A stretch of 64,000 bases of DNA from Phoronis australis (taxonomy: Eukaryota > Phoronida > Phoronidae). The translations under genes and the position numbers were made by a program. The stretch covers positions 795,136-859,135 of the forward strand of contig NMRA01000082.1 in NCBI GenBank assembly GCA_002633005.1, read 5' to 3'. The notes beneath the pieces were generated by a model, which saw only the letters and a list, made by a program, of their open reading frames with translations, was not told the DNA's origin and searched no databases. Positions 26,501 through 38,500 of the stretch are shown in pieces (positions within the stretch are counted from its first letter, which is position 1; every line of letters begins with the position of its first letter).

Positions 26501-29500
26501 CCTACATTGTATGTTACAAGAATGTTCTAAGACCATTTTTACTAGAATAAAATACCCAATTCGAGACTCGTTCTTTAGCCAGCACACAGTGTTAATGGTT
26601 GGGTTGTGTTTTAAACATTAAAATTTCCCCGACTATAACTTTATGTCGTCGTCTACAAAGCCCTGTAACGCCAATTGTAGCTGAACCTTCTGTTACATAG
26701 AACCTGTAATGGAATTCATTCTCCGTCCACCAACGAACACGTCATTGGTGCCTAGCAGGGTAGCACTGAAGTGGCTGCAAGCAGCAAGCAATGATGAAGC
26801 TTTTATCATCAAGACAAAAGAAGGAAAGATTATGTACAAAGGAACTAAGTTTGAAGTCAACCCAAGTAAGACGGCTTTCCGGTTATTCATACATGTACGC
26901 CCACCTCGTTAAAATGCTAGGATGCCTGCAAAATGATATGTAATGCATCCCACGATGGCTTAAAAGTTAAATTTAGTAAACATACATGTAACTTGTTAGA
27001 AGTTGTCTTAAGCAGTTTACAAAAATTGTGGTAAGATTATTAACACACTTGATGACCAGGGCCAGGAAACTAATTTTTGTACTCGAAACGAACTCGAAGT
27101 TATTTTCGACATATTCTCTGCTACTTTTGTGCAAAATCAAGATTACTGGTTATTATTAGACTGTGCTCGAATACATTAGAGTTTAAGCATATGAGTTTCT
27201 AGTCCAAGTTTGTACTTGATAAACCTTATATTCGTGCAACAACCTCGAACAAAACTCGAAGTTTCCAGTTAAAACTCGAAGTTTGATCCTTACTGTTAGA
27301 TCCGTCAAATGCAAATAGGACTAAAAATGCCCACGTAAGTCATTATGCACTCGAGCATAGACACTATTCGTGAGTTTGCACAAAAGTAGAGTAGAAAATG
27401 CCAAACATATTTTCGAGTTCTATGTCGAGTAAAAGATTAGAACATGCGCCAAGAAAATTACCTGATTAGACTTTTAGAACTTTTTAACGAGGTGGTTAGT
27501 CTGCAACACGTAGAAAGAGAATATCTATATTATATCTTCGGACTATATCTCGGTCTGCTGTAGCATACTTGGCACCCCCAACACATATTGTCACTCGTGC
27601 AACAATATATGTTACAATGTGGTACTGATCGCAGCACCAAGTGAGGTCGTTTTGTTTACAGCTGAGTAAAGCCAGTGCGACAAGCTGTATGTTTTCAAAG
27701 CTACTTTATTGGACCGCGGCGTGTTCCTCGGCAATGTTCCATTTAGTTGCAAAACATTTCAACTACATCTTCTCCCAATTCGAATCTCTGAACAATTATG
27801 CAAGAAGCCTGCAGTGTAAATCCCTTATTCCAGAAACAAAATGCGGATGGTATGGTCCTGGATGCGGCAACACGTGTGACTGTGATCCCGGACAAACCTG
27901 CAACCAACTTGGACAGTGTGAACCGAGTAAGATTGCAATCAATCTGTGCGCAATCCGCGTTAAAGGCGAAGACAACCTTTTTCCATGTCATTTTGAGCTA
28001 AAATAAGGTTGGTTGGTTATCCTAGACATATTTTTCACTTAATTACAGCTTTTCGTAATTTTATTAATTATTCGTCCGCTTTTCCGGAAGTGACGTTTTA
28101 GGAGGCAAGCGCATCCCGCCAATTTCTTTTCACATTGTCTGACTGTGAGAGCTGCCGAGTCAGTCATTGTTCTACCTCGGTTGTGTTAAGTTCCGTCGTC
28201 GTTCGCTTTCATTTACTAGTCAGTCAACATGCCACACTGTTGCTGCGTACCTGGATGTAGTAATTATCGGCTCACGCGCGCTTTGGGAGTGCCTTTGCAT
28301 CGCTTTCCGATGGATGACACACTTCGCCGTACTTGGCTCGTTCGTGTGAAGAACTCAGCGTTACCCGTCCACGCAACGTACAAAGCAGTGGAGAATTACC
28401 GTGTGTGTGGCAAGCACTTTCTGCCGTCCGATTACGAAAGGGATTTGTACGCTGAACTGATGAAGGTCCCCGCGAAACAACGCTTGAAGAAGGATGCCAT
28501 TCCGTCTGTGTTNNNNNNNNNNNNNNNNNNNNNNNNNNNNNNNNNNNNNNNNNNNNNNNNNNNNNNNNNNNNNNNNNNNNNNNNNNNNNNNNNNNNNNNN
28601 NNNNNNNNNNNNNNNNNNNNNNNNNNNNNNNNNNNNNNNNNNNNNNNNNNNNNNNNNNNNNNNNNNNNNNNNNNNNNNNNNNNNNNNNNNNNNNNNNNNN
28701 NNNNNNNNNNNNNNNNNNNNNNNNNNNNNNNNNNNNNNNNNNNNNNNNNNNNNNNNNNNNNNNNNNNNNNNNNNNNNNNNNNNNNNNNNNNNNNNNNNNN
28801 NNNNNNNNNNNNNNNNNNNNNNNNNNNNNNNNNNNNNNNNNNNNNNNNNNNNNNNNNNNNNNNNNNNNNNNNNNNNNNNNNNNNNNNNNNNNNNNNNNNN
28901 NNNNNNNNNNNNNNNNNNNNNNNNNNNNNNNNNNNNNNNNNNNNNNNNNNNNNNNNNNNNNNNNNNNNNNNNNNNNNNNNNNNNNNNNNNNNNNNNNNNN
29001 NNNNNNNNNNNNNNNNNNNNNNNNNNNNNNNNNNNNNNNNNNNNNNNNNNNNNNNNNNNNNNNNNNNNNNNNNNNNNNNNACTCCAGCCATTTTCAGCTT
29101 ACAACACACTAAACAATCCCTAAATCCAACGCAGTTGAGTTCTCTACTAACCTATCTTGCCGCAGAATACTCGCCGATGGAAAGTGGTGGCGACAATTGG
29201 TGAAAAACAGCACAAAACAAAAGTAGAATAGAACAGATTCGCACTGTAAGCTCAACGCAAAACCAAGTGGCGGGAAGCGCTTGCCTCCTAAAACGTCACT
29301 TCCGGAAAAGCGGACGAGTAATTAATAAAACTACGAAAAGCTGTAATTAAGTGAAAAATATGTCTAGGATAACCAACCAACCTTATTTTAGCTCAAAATG
29401 ACATGGGAAAAGGTTGCCTTCGCCTTTAAGAAGTCAAGTCAATATTCATTTGACGTCGCAGACTATTGTTTTAATTAGTCACATAAATTTTGCTTTTGCG

Positions 29501-32500
29501 AAGGTCTAATGATCGCTTTCGATGTAGGCCTGCCTGATTGGCCAATGTTTTGTGAGTCCTAGTCGCCCACGTGGTGACGAATGTGACGAGCTTGCGACGC
29601 CGAAGTCCACGAGTGGTTACACTAGCTTATCCATAGCTGTCCAGAGGTGTCGCTATATGTTACGACAGCAGGTTCTTTCCCCGTCGGAATCGAATAAGCA
29701 AAGACATGGCACAAGTTTGAACTGAAATTCGCATTTCTGTCGACATGATACTCTGGCGCTGGGTACGGTGATACATGTGTACGTCACACTCGTGTCCATG
29801 AATCTAAGAAACTTCCCGTTAAAATCGCTTTAATCCTTCTCAAGTGCTCAGTTTCACCAAACATCCAAGTATCGGAAATCAGCGACAACGCTGTCGAACA
29901 TTTCTGGATTCATAAGTCCCCTTCTTTACTTGCAAAATATCTCTTCGTCACACTACTTTGAGCGAATCTTTGAAATGTTTGATAAGTAGAGGAATTTACT
30001 TGTCTATTTTTCATGTATTTTTAACTTTTGAATTATAAAATGTACCTCTAGGCACCCTTTGGTTGCGATCAAGCCGACGGCGTTCACGTGCTTGCTTCAG
30101 TAACCATCTCCGTACTCGTATTTTTCTGTCACCCGGGGTGATTAATTAGCGAGCTGAAAAGGGCATGAGATACAAACTTTTCTAAACGTGACCATTTTTA
30201 CGACAGTAAGCAGTCTTAAACGAATCTTTTTTAGCCAAAAAGCGTCACATCACGGCTTTTAGAAATTAACGTTGTTTTCTAGCAACGAGTTCTGTTTTCT
30301 TTTGTAGAAATAACATGCCCCAACAAAACTTTCGGCGAACAATGCAAATACCAATGCGATTGCGGCGACCCAACGACTGTATGTCCGCCTGAAATACTGA
30401 GTTGTGAATCGAACTGCACGTCGGCAATAAAGAAGCCTTGCAAAGTCGTGTGCGCCGCTGGACGTTACGGCGAGGACTGTTCAGAGTGGTGCAACTGTAG
30501 CATGACAATTGACTGTGTCGACGGACATTGTAAAACAGGTGAATCGTGATATATCTAGGTTTACACGCAATGACACTGTTTAATATCTCTACGATTTGGT
30601 CTAACGTTAGTCTGAAGCAATGCCGTTCGTGAGGCACATGTGTAGTTTAATATCAGAAGATCGATTGACACAAACAGATTTAATTATATTAATCTCAATT
30701 GTTAGTGCGCGCATAAAATGTGTCATGAAATATGTGTGTAGTTTTATAAATCAAGCGGTCTAAATGTACATGTAAGGTGGTGTATATTTCATGAAAGTGA
30801 CTTTAAGAAGCATGCAGCGTCAAAAATATATTTTAAACAATTTTTGACTGAAGTAACATCTCGCAGCGTCTTCTATTGAGTTATTCATTTTCTCCCATGA
30901 TGGAATTTCCATGAAACATAACAGAATTCATTGATTTTTAAATGCGAAGTAATTGAAAACCGTAGTCGCCACAGAGTTTCAAATTTCCCTTACTATTATG
31001 ATAATTGCGCAGGTGCGCTCAGTCATAACTAGCTGGCAGGATGGATATTAACGGCAGATTACTTTGCGCGATCGCACGCCTAGTCTGAGGTCGAAAGCAT
31101 AGTGTGAGGCAAACCAGTGAAGCAAATACTGTAATAAAAATGATTCTCTAGGTGCAGTTTAGAATATTTCGAATACTACACGCATGATACCTATATAACT
31201 AATCCTAAGCAGTTGAGACTTATATCAATTGTCTGCAGTTTGAAGTAGTCCTTGCTTTGTTTGCGACAAAGATCACATTTTCGATATGAGAGAAATGCGA
31301 TACATGTACGTATTTGTCTTGCCAAACCAACTAAGGGGAAGCACTTTGCCTTGTGGCACAAAAATCAGGGAAGTTACCAGCAATTGAAGTTTTAAAATAA
31401 ACAAGTGTTTTGACGTCAAAAGAAGCTCGGCATTTTACGAAGTGTACCCTTGCCGAAGGAACAGCTTGACCTGTGTTTAGGTGGTGGAGAATCACTTTTA
31501 ATAATGCAATTCATTTTTGGGGTTGCATACCTCTTTAAAACCCAAGATAGAAATTTAGCCTTACGGCTTTACCTTATGACACCACTTATTTGTAGTACTC
31601 ATGGCACAACAATTTAGAAACCACTGAAATGAATTGTACATTGCTCTGTAACAAGCAGTTGTGTGTATCAGAGAGTTTCGCACATTTCTTCAAGACAGAT
31701 TTAGGTAATTTTCTAAAACAGTGGAACAAGAACAACTTTCTGACTTAAATCGTTCTTCTTGAATTATACCCCTGATTACGTTTTCAGTTATTTAGCTCAG
31801 GGCTCTCAACGTCCGTAAGTCATCTGTTGAATAGGCGGTGCAAACTTGTCTGTACATTCAGAAAGCATTTTGTTTTGTGATAAGCTGCATCTGAGAAATA
31901 CCTCATCATTATAATGTAATGACTTGCGAACGGGAATCTCGTTTCAGACAATATATGCGAAAATCCGAAGAAATATGGTAAAAACTGCGAATTAGACTGT
32001 CAGTGCGCCGAAGGTGACACCTGTAGTCGCGCTGAAGGTTTATGCAAAACTTGTGAGCCACTAAGATACGGAGAGAAGTGCGAACACGAATGCGGCTGTC
32101 TTAACTCCAGTCTATGCACTACATCTAGCGGTAGCTGCCAGGGAACCTGCTTAAAAGGCCGATGGGGACTCAACTGTGAGAACGAGTGTGTCTGCGAGGA
32201 TTGTAATTCCATTACGGGGAAGTGCAACAGCATATGTCCAAGAGGACGCTTTGGTGTACGGTGCAGTAACGAGTGTTATTGCAAAGACAACAACCCGTGT
32301 ACGCTTTCCACAGGTTGCCATGGATGTTCTGTTGGCCACAAGGGATACTATTGCAATCAAGTGTGCCTCTGTGGGGATTTGCGCACTTGTTCACAGTACG
32401 ACAGATGTCCACGATGCGTGATTGGTTGGTATGGTATTACGTGTGAACACGACTGTCAGGGCTGTGTGTTCAATGACTGCAATAGGTTCACTGGAGCATG

Positions 32501-35500
32501 TATGCGTGGCTGCAAGCCTGAATGGTGGGGGGCAGGCTGTAAAAACAAGTGCGCATGTCGACTTCCGGGCACGTGCAATCCAATCGACGGGCACTGCACA
32601 AGCGGTTGCGTCGAGGGTAGGACAGGACCAGCATGCAGCAACCTATGTCAGTGTGAAAAGAACGAGTATTGTGTTGATAATACGTGTGACTTCCGGTGCC
32701 CTAAGTATAACTTCGGACACGACTGTAGGAATATCAGCCACTGTTCACCAGGTGATACATACGACTTACACACCGGACGTTGTTCATCAGGTATCTGTGA
32801 AGATGGTTACTTTGGGATCGCGTGCAGTTTTAGGTGCCATTGCAAGGTAAACCGTTGTAAGCCAACGGGAGAGTGCTTACAAGACGGTTGTGCTGAGGGT
32901 TGGTATGGGCCATCGTGTAGCCATCGGTGTAACTGCATCGACCTGACTAAGTGTGACTCTGGCACTGGCGCTTGTGAGAAGTGTCCGGTTGGCTGGTACG
33001 GCTTCGATTGTAGCAAACCATGCTTCTGTCGAAAAGGCGTGGCCTGTAACCGTCACACGGGATTTTGCCCGAGCGGTTGCCCCCCCTTCCGCTATGGCGT
33101 GGCATGTGACAGGTTATGCGATTGCTACGACGGTGACATATGTGAACGCTTCTCTGGTACCTGTTGTAAGCCGTCAGAATCGAGCGACGTATGTTTCAGA
33201 GGTTAGTGAATCAGAGTTGCATCACGCTCGTTTTTTTGACAAATGAATCCATGTAATCCTCAACCATACATGTAGGTGGCGTTACAGTCTCAGTCAGCAA
33301 ATACTTAAAAGGATTCTCATCCCGATTTTGGGGAAATTTTGAAAACGTCAGACAAGTTCTGCTAAACTGTCAACAAGAGTGACCTACGTTTCAGGCGATT
33401 TGCACAACTGTGGCAATATACCATGTGTCAAAAGAGGAACCACAATATTCTTTCTGTGTCTTAAAGAACTTTTAATGAGACGCTAGTTTCACATGAACTG
33501 GGATCAGAACAAGAATTGGTTGAGACTACCAGAACACTTAAAACATTGCTTCGTATCCATATTACGCGACAAAGTGTTGTGGTTGATTTTATGAAACTTT
33601 CCGCTGTTAAATCAGTCAGAAATCAAATTAATATTAGACCAAGTGGTGTTAACTTTCAGATCAAAAGTAAGTATGGATCTTAGTCTGTGACAATACCCTT
33701 TAAACCCTTTACAATATGGTGATACGTTCTTCAATTCAGTTACCAACATACTTAGTGATTTTTAAATATTTCTTTTTCAATGTGTGCACTATTAGTGAAG
33801 ACATAAAAGCTAACAATAAAATGTGTGTATGATGTCCATGGATCGTGTCTCCGCCTTTGTGTTGTTCTGCATCAGTTGCGAGCTACAGTGGCAGCAGAGG
33901 CAATTGTTCAGCCATTATTTCAGTTTTCAGTTTCCAAAATACCCTAAGATTGCCCCCGAATTGTCTTTGTGTTGGACACGGGTATAGCAGTACTCGGTGG
34001 GGCAAATGATCAATTCAGGGGAAACACACTGCTCAGTCTCATCTGAAGAATTGCAGCAGTAACGGAGATTCGATGAAGGTTTCTCCAACGTGTAAGTGTA
34101 TTTGATGGATCGTAGCCTAAGTGTGTTGTGTTGTTGCCGGTAACGTTGTTGTCTTAGGCACACGTTGAGTATGAGCCTTGCATCAAATTGTGACTGAGAT
34201 AATGAATGTGATTGCACTAAGTTTCTATAAGTCTATCCTTGTATGTTACTGCAGACGCAATCATTCATATTGCCTGTGTATATTAAGTATTGTTTCCTGT
34301 TGTACTCATTTTCAAGTACCCCCCTGATTGTGAACTTGTCACGTGGTACTGACATTTAAAAGCGTTTTACCCGCCAGTTCCATTCATTCGTATTTCGTAT
34401 TTCGTATCTGTGTGCAGTGTATGCATCTCATTGGTTTCATCGTCGAGATTGCAGGGTTTTCATGATGTAAGTAGTGTTCTTTTGCTTATCGTTATATTCT
34501 GGTTTGTGCAATGCATTCTCTCGTGTCCCGTGTAGTTTCAGTATTTTCGCTTTATTTACTTTGCCGTATTTCGTCCTTCGTGGTTCGTGTCGAGGGTTTG
34601 GGCGTTGTTCGCTGCGACCTTGAGATTGCAATTCACAAACCAGTCTGTTTCTAGCTCATATTATTGTAAAAGTTTAGCGTGACTTGATATCTAGTTTGCG
34701 TCACGGTCTCACGGCAGAATTGTGTATGAATTAGTTTAGTTTTTGTATATAGTATTTTCATATAAGATTCAGTTCATCTGATGTAGCCATTTCGTGACTT
34801 GTACATTTTCTTCGTTGATGTAAATAACGGTTTTTGTATATATTGTCACTGCCTGTGCTTGTATTATATTTCGTAGTAGTGACTCAGGGTTTTGTTTATT
34901 TCAGTTTACGGGTTTGTCTATGTACTGAAGGCACACGAATAAAAGAATTATGCTGTACGTAGAATCACCTGTGTTTCTCTCGATTGTTCGCTGACACTGC
35001 GCCAGAACATTGTAGAATATTTCATGGGAATATATGCTATCCTTGTATACGCTAATAACCAGTAGTAGAAAATGGAATATACATGTACACTGTAGATGCC
35101 CCGTAAATTATTCGAGGTCACCAACGCAGCTGGCACAGAGCCCGAATCGAACGCTGGACCGAAGTAGTCGACGAATCACAACGGCACAAATCTTCCATGA
35201 TTTTAGAACAGACCAAACAGAAACGAATATCATTTGAAATATAAAATTCATATAAAATTCAGTTAGCATCACTATTATAACATATAGATATGGTCGTTCC
35301 TGCCAAACACACTTGCCATTTGAAGAAGTGCAATCAGTGTCGACTACTCGCGACTGGGCCTTGGCAGTGAGAGCTAAACATGAAGTTAGGCTTGCAGTTC
35401 GGGAGACTGAATTGGATAGAAATTTAAATCATGATTCAGTAAAAGGACTGTCCGCACACTGTGTAGGCACCAAGTTGGTCTCGTCGAAGACGTCAGTGCA

Positions 35501-38500
35501 GAAAGGTCAAGTTCGTACAGCCTGATACAAGACGAGTCTGCCAATATGGCAAGGTCCAAATCATCGCATGTGTCTCCTACGGCCCGAGTGTCATTTTCAC
35601 GCCAATCTCCATACCTGTCTTTTTAATACCAGTCAAACTCTCTCACTCTAAGTCATGGTAACTTACAAAATCACTGCTATCCGCCATTGCATACATGTAC
35701 ATACTGTCAATTGATCAAAGTCTTCCAACGATGACATCACGCGGCGGGAAACCAAAAAACCAATAATTATTCTTTAGAACTTAAACTTCCTGAATTATTT
35801 ACCGAAATTGCTCGTTCAGTTGAACTTTGAGTAATATATTATACGGGGTTTAAAACCTCAAAAAGAGTAACTAGCTTACGTCTATCTAAAGCGATATTTT
35901 GCAAAATTTGTGTTACATTACAAAAAGCCCCTGATCTAATTGTATCAATAGAGTAGCTCAGTTTATAGTTGTTCCAACGTAAATTTAGATGATAGATGTG
36001 AAATAGGTATGTTTATTGTTTCAGAACCGACGTGTAATAACACTTTTGGGCCTAAGTGTGAGAAGCAGTCTAACTGTCAGGGTAACTTCAACCGTTTGAG
36101 TGGGGAATGCAGCACTTGCACGACTGGTTACTACGGGTTTGCGTGTGAGAACAAGTGCCACTGTAAAGGTAATACTACGTGTTCGGGCGACGGAAATCGC
36201 TGCGCTTCCGGATGCGATGTTGGCTGGTTTGGCTTTTACTGTGAAAAACCGTGTCACTGCTATAAGAAGGCGCCTTGTCAAAAAGGCAAATGTAATATGG
36301 GGTGTGAGGCTGGATGGTGGGGCTATTCATGCGATCGACCATGTAACTGTGAATCACCTACTTGCAGTCAATACACGGGTTATTGCGATGGTGAATGTAT
36401 ACCAGGTAAATACGGATACAGTTGTGAACAATCGTGTTTCTGCCCAGATGTCGGGCGATGCATGCGCAAAACAGGTAATTGCGCCGGCGGTGTTTGCCCT
36501 GCCAACAGGTTCGGTCATGGTTGTCAAAATCAATGTCACTGTCTGGCTGGAAGTGAATGCATAAAAGGTGTCTGCAAGAACGGTTGCGATAAAGGCTGGA
36601 GTGGTCCGTACTGTCAGAGCAAATGTAATTGTCTCAACGGCATGTGCAACAGCGATAAGTGTGAGAAATGTCTGCCCGGAACATTCGGGGCTCGATGCGA
36701 AAAGATATGTCACTGCGCGGGCAAGTGCAACGAAAAAACCAACGAATGCGAAGAGTGCCCTCCTGGCAGGTGGGGACATGACTGTCAACAAGAGTGTCAT
36801 TGCAATTTGGCTACTTCTTGTGACAGGCTGAGCGGCAAATGCCCAAGCGACTGCCAGTACGGGTTCTACGGCTATGCGTGTAACCAGAAGTGCCGCTGCA
36901 TGAACTGGGGCAAATGCGACCAATTTACTGGTGAATGCTTGAATGGAGTCTGTGAACTTGGTTATTACGGTCTTGGTTGCCAGAGTAAGTGTGCTTGCGG
37001 ACGAGCGTGCGACCAGATAACTGGTCAGTGCAACGATGTCTGCCTCTTCACACGATATGGTGACACCTGCAAGGAGGAGAGCAATTGCGCCGGTCCTTTT
37101 GACCCCCTCACCGGTAACTGCACCACCGTGTGCCGCCCCGGATGGTACGGATACAACTGCGCACAAAAGTGCAACTGCGATGAAGAGACTGTCGGGTACT
37201 GTCATCCTGTCACAGGGGAGTGCAGTAACGGCTGTCCACCAACGTATTACGGTCACAACTGCAAGAGCCGATGTTACTGTGTAGACAATAATGGCCGTTG
37301 TCCACGAGATACCGGACAGTGCACGAATTGTACAGCTGGATGGTTTGGGCCTCGCTGCGACAAACGTTGCCATTGCCAAAAACGCGAGTCCTGTCCAGGA
37401 AGAACATGTCCCGGTGCCTGTGAGCAAGGGTGGATGGGACAAGACTGTTCTGAACGTAAGTGCGTGGTACATAACTACATTTGTCATGAAATTTAGTTGC
37501 TTATATAATTTCGACGCTATGATCGTTACATTCAGGAGGGAGAATCATTCTGATCGTCATACCCCTGTATTTGGCATGAAAAAGGTTTGCTTGCCGCTTT
37601 TCTTAAACATTTCTGGTCGCTACGTTCATGGCAGTTCTAAAAAGCTGGTATCGCTATGTTGATAATAATTTTCGATACCAGAGGCATGGAAATGTTTGCG
37701 AACTACTTGTATTCTGAGTTAACGAAACGCAGTACTTGTTTTCCGCGCGCAAAGTACGAGAAGTAGCTTCAGAAAACGTCCTTTGAATAAACAAGCAAGT
37801 TTTAAACATACACCACTTATATAAAATTGGTGATGTACGGGAAAGCGGGGAAGCAAATGCATAAAAAGAGCGCAAGCGAAATAAAACGCACTTCAAGCTA
37901 TGCTAAGATCGATATTATTGTGTCCGACAGCCTTCGAGACAATTTGTCGATGCGCAATCAAATTCTGTCTTTTTTGAGGAACGCGTTCCTGAGGCACTAG
38001 AGTTTTGAGAACGAAATTACTGCGTTTTAGCGATGTTTTCCGACCTATAAAACGAAAGCCAAGTTTGATGTGGTGAACAACTCAGCGGAAACCCTTGTGA
38101 TGCCGTAATTCGCCAAAAAACTTCTTCATGCAACCAAGCATGTTTTATTTCACAGTAGTACCTAACATGCCGCCCAATTGCGCTCTTGTGTTATCCAGAG
38201 ATTTGGAGGAACATTAGTACTATCTGTTGGTCATAACATTGTCTACCCTAAGAATATATAATGTGTAAAAAAGTACGCATAGACGTCTGTAGTCAAGCAA
38301 CCATGAGGAATATGTGTTCATTTGTTACAGTTATGCAATAAACCACATTTTATAGTTTTTGCTTTTCACAACTCTGTATAGGATCAACAGAGTGCAGGTA
38401 TGTCGTAGGTGAAATGTTGTATGGTCACATTTTCAATCGTATTCGCTTCCACGTATACGTATTACTCCTTTTTTGAAAATGATAATTTTCCACGCGGGTG

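Larger units (their letters stand above)
27960..29429 (+). mobile_element. THAP DNA transposon, Kolobok-like, with 158-bp inverted ends
   Basis: Terminal inverted repeats 27964-28121 and 29268-29425 are equal in length (158 bases) and differ at about six positions. TTAA flanks both ends (27960-27963, 29426-29429). TTAA duplications together with a THAP-finger protein are the hallmarks of the Kolobok superfamily. The element carries one THAP reading frame and an assembly gap. The near-identical arms point to recent activity. It is inserted 34 bases behind the donor of the EGF exon at 27834. Confidence 0.85.

Noticed and set aside
32422-32850. 142-codon plus-strand frame
   Set aside because: Other-frame shadow of the 13-module EGF exon.
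33927-34217. 96-codon minus-strand frame beside the solo LTR
   Set aside because: No similarity to gag, pol or any known protein, and it lies outside the LTR borders.
36354-37487. 377-codon open frame on the minus strand
   Set aside because: Shadow of the EGF-array exon: Cys-rich coding on the plus strand has few stops in the complement.
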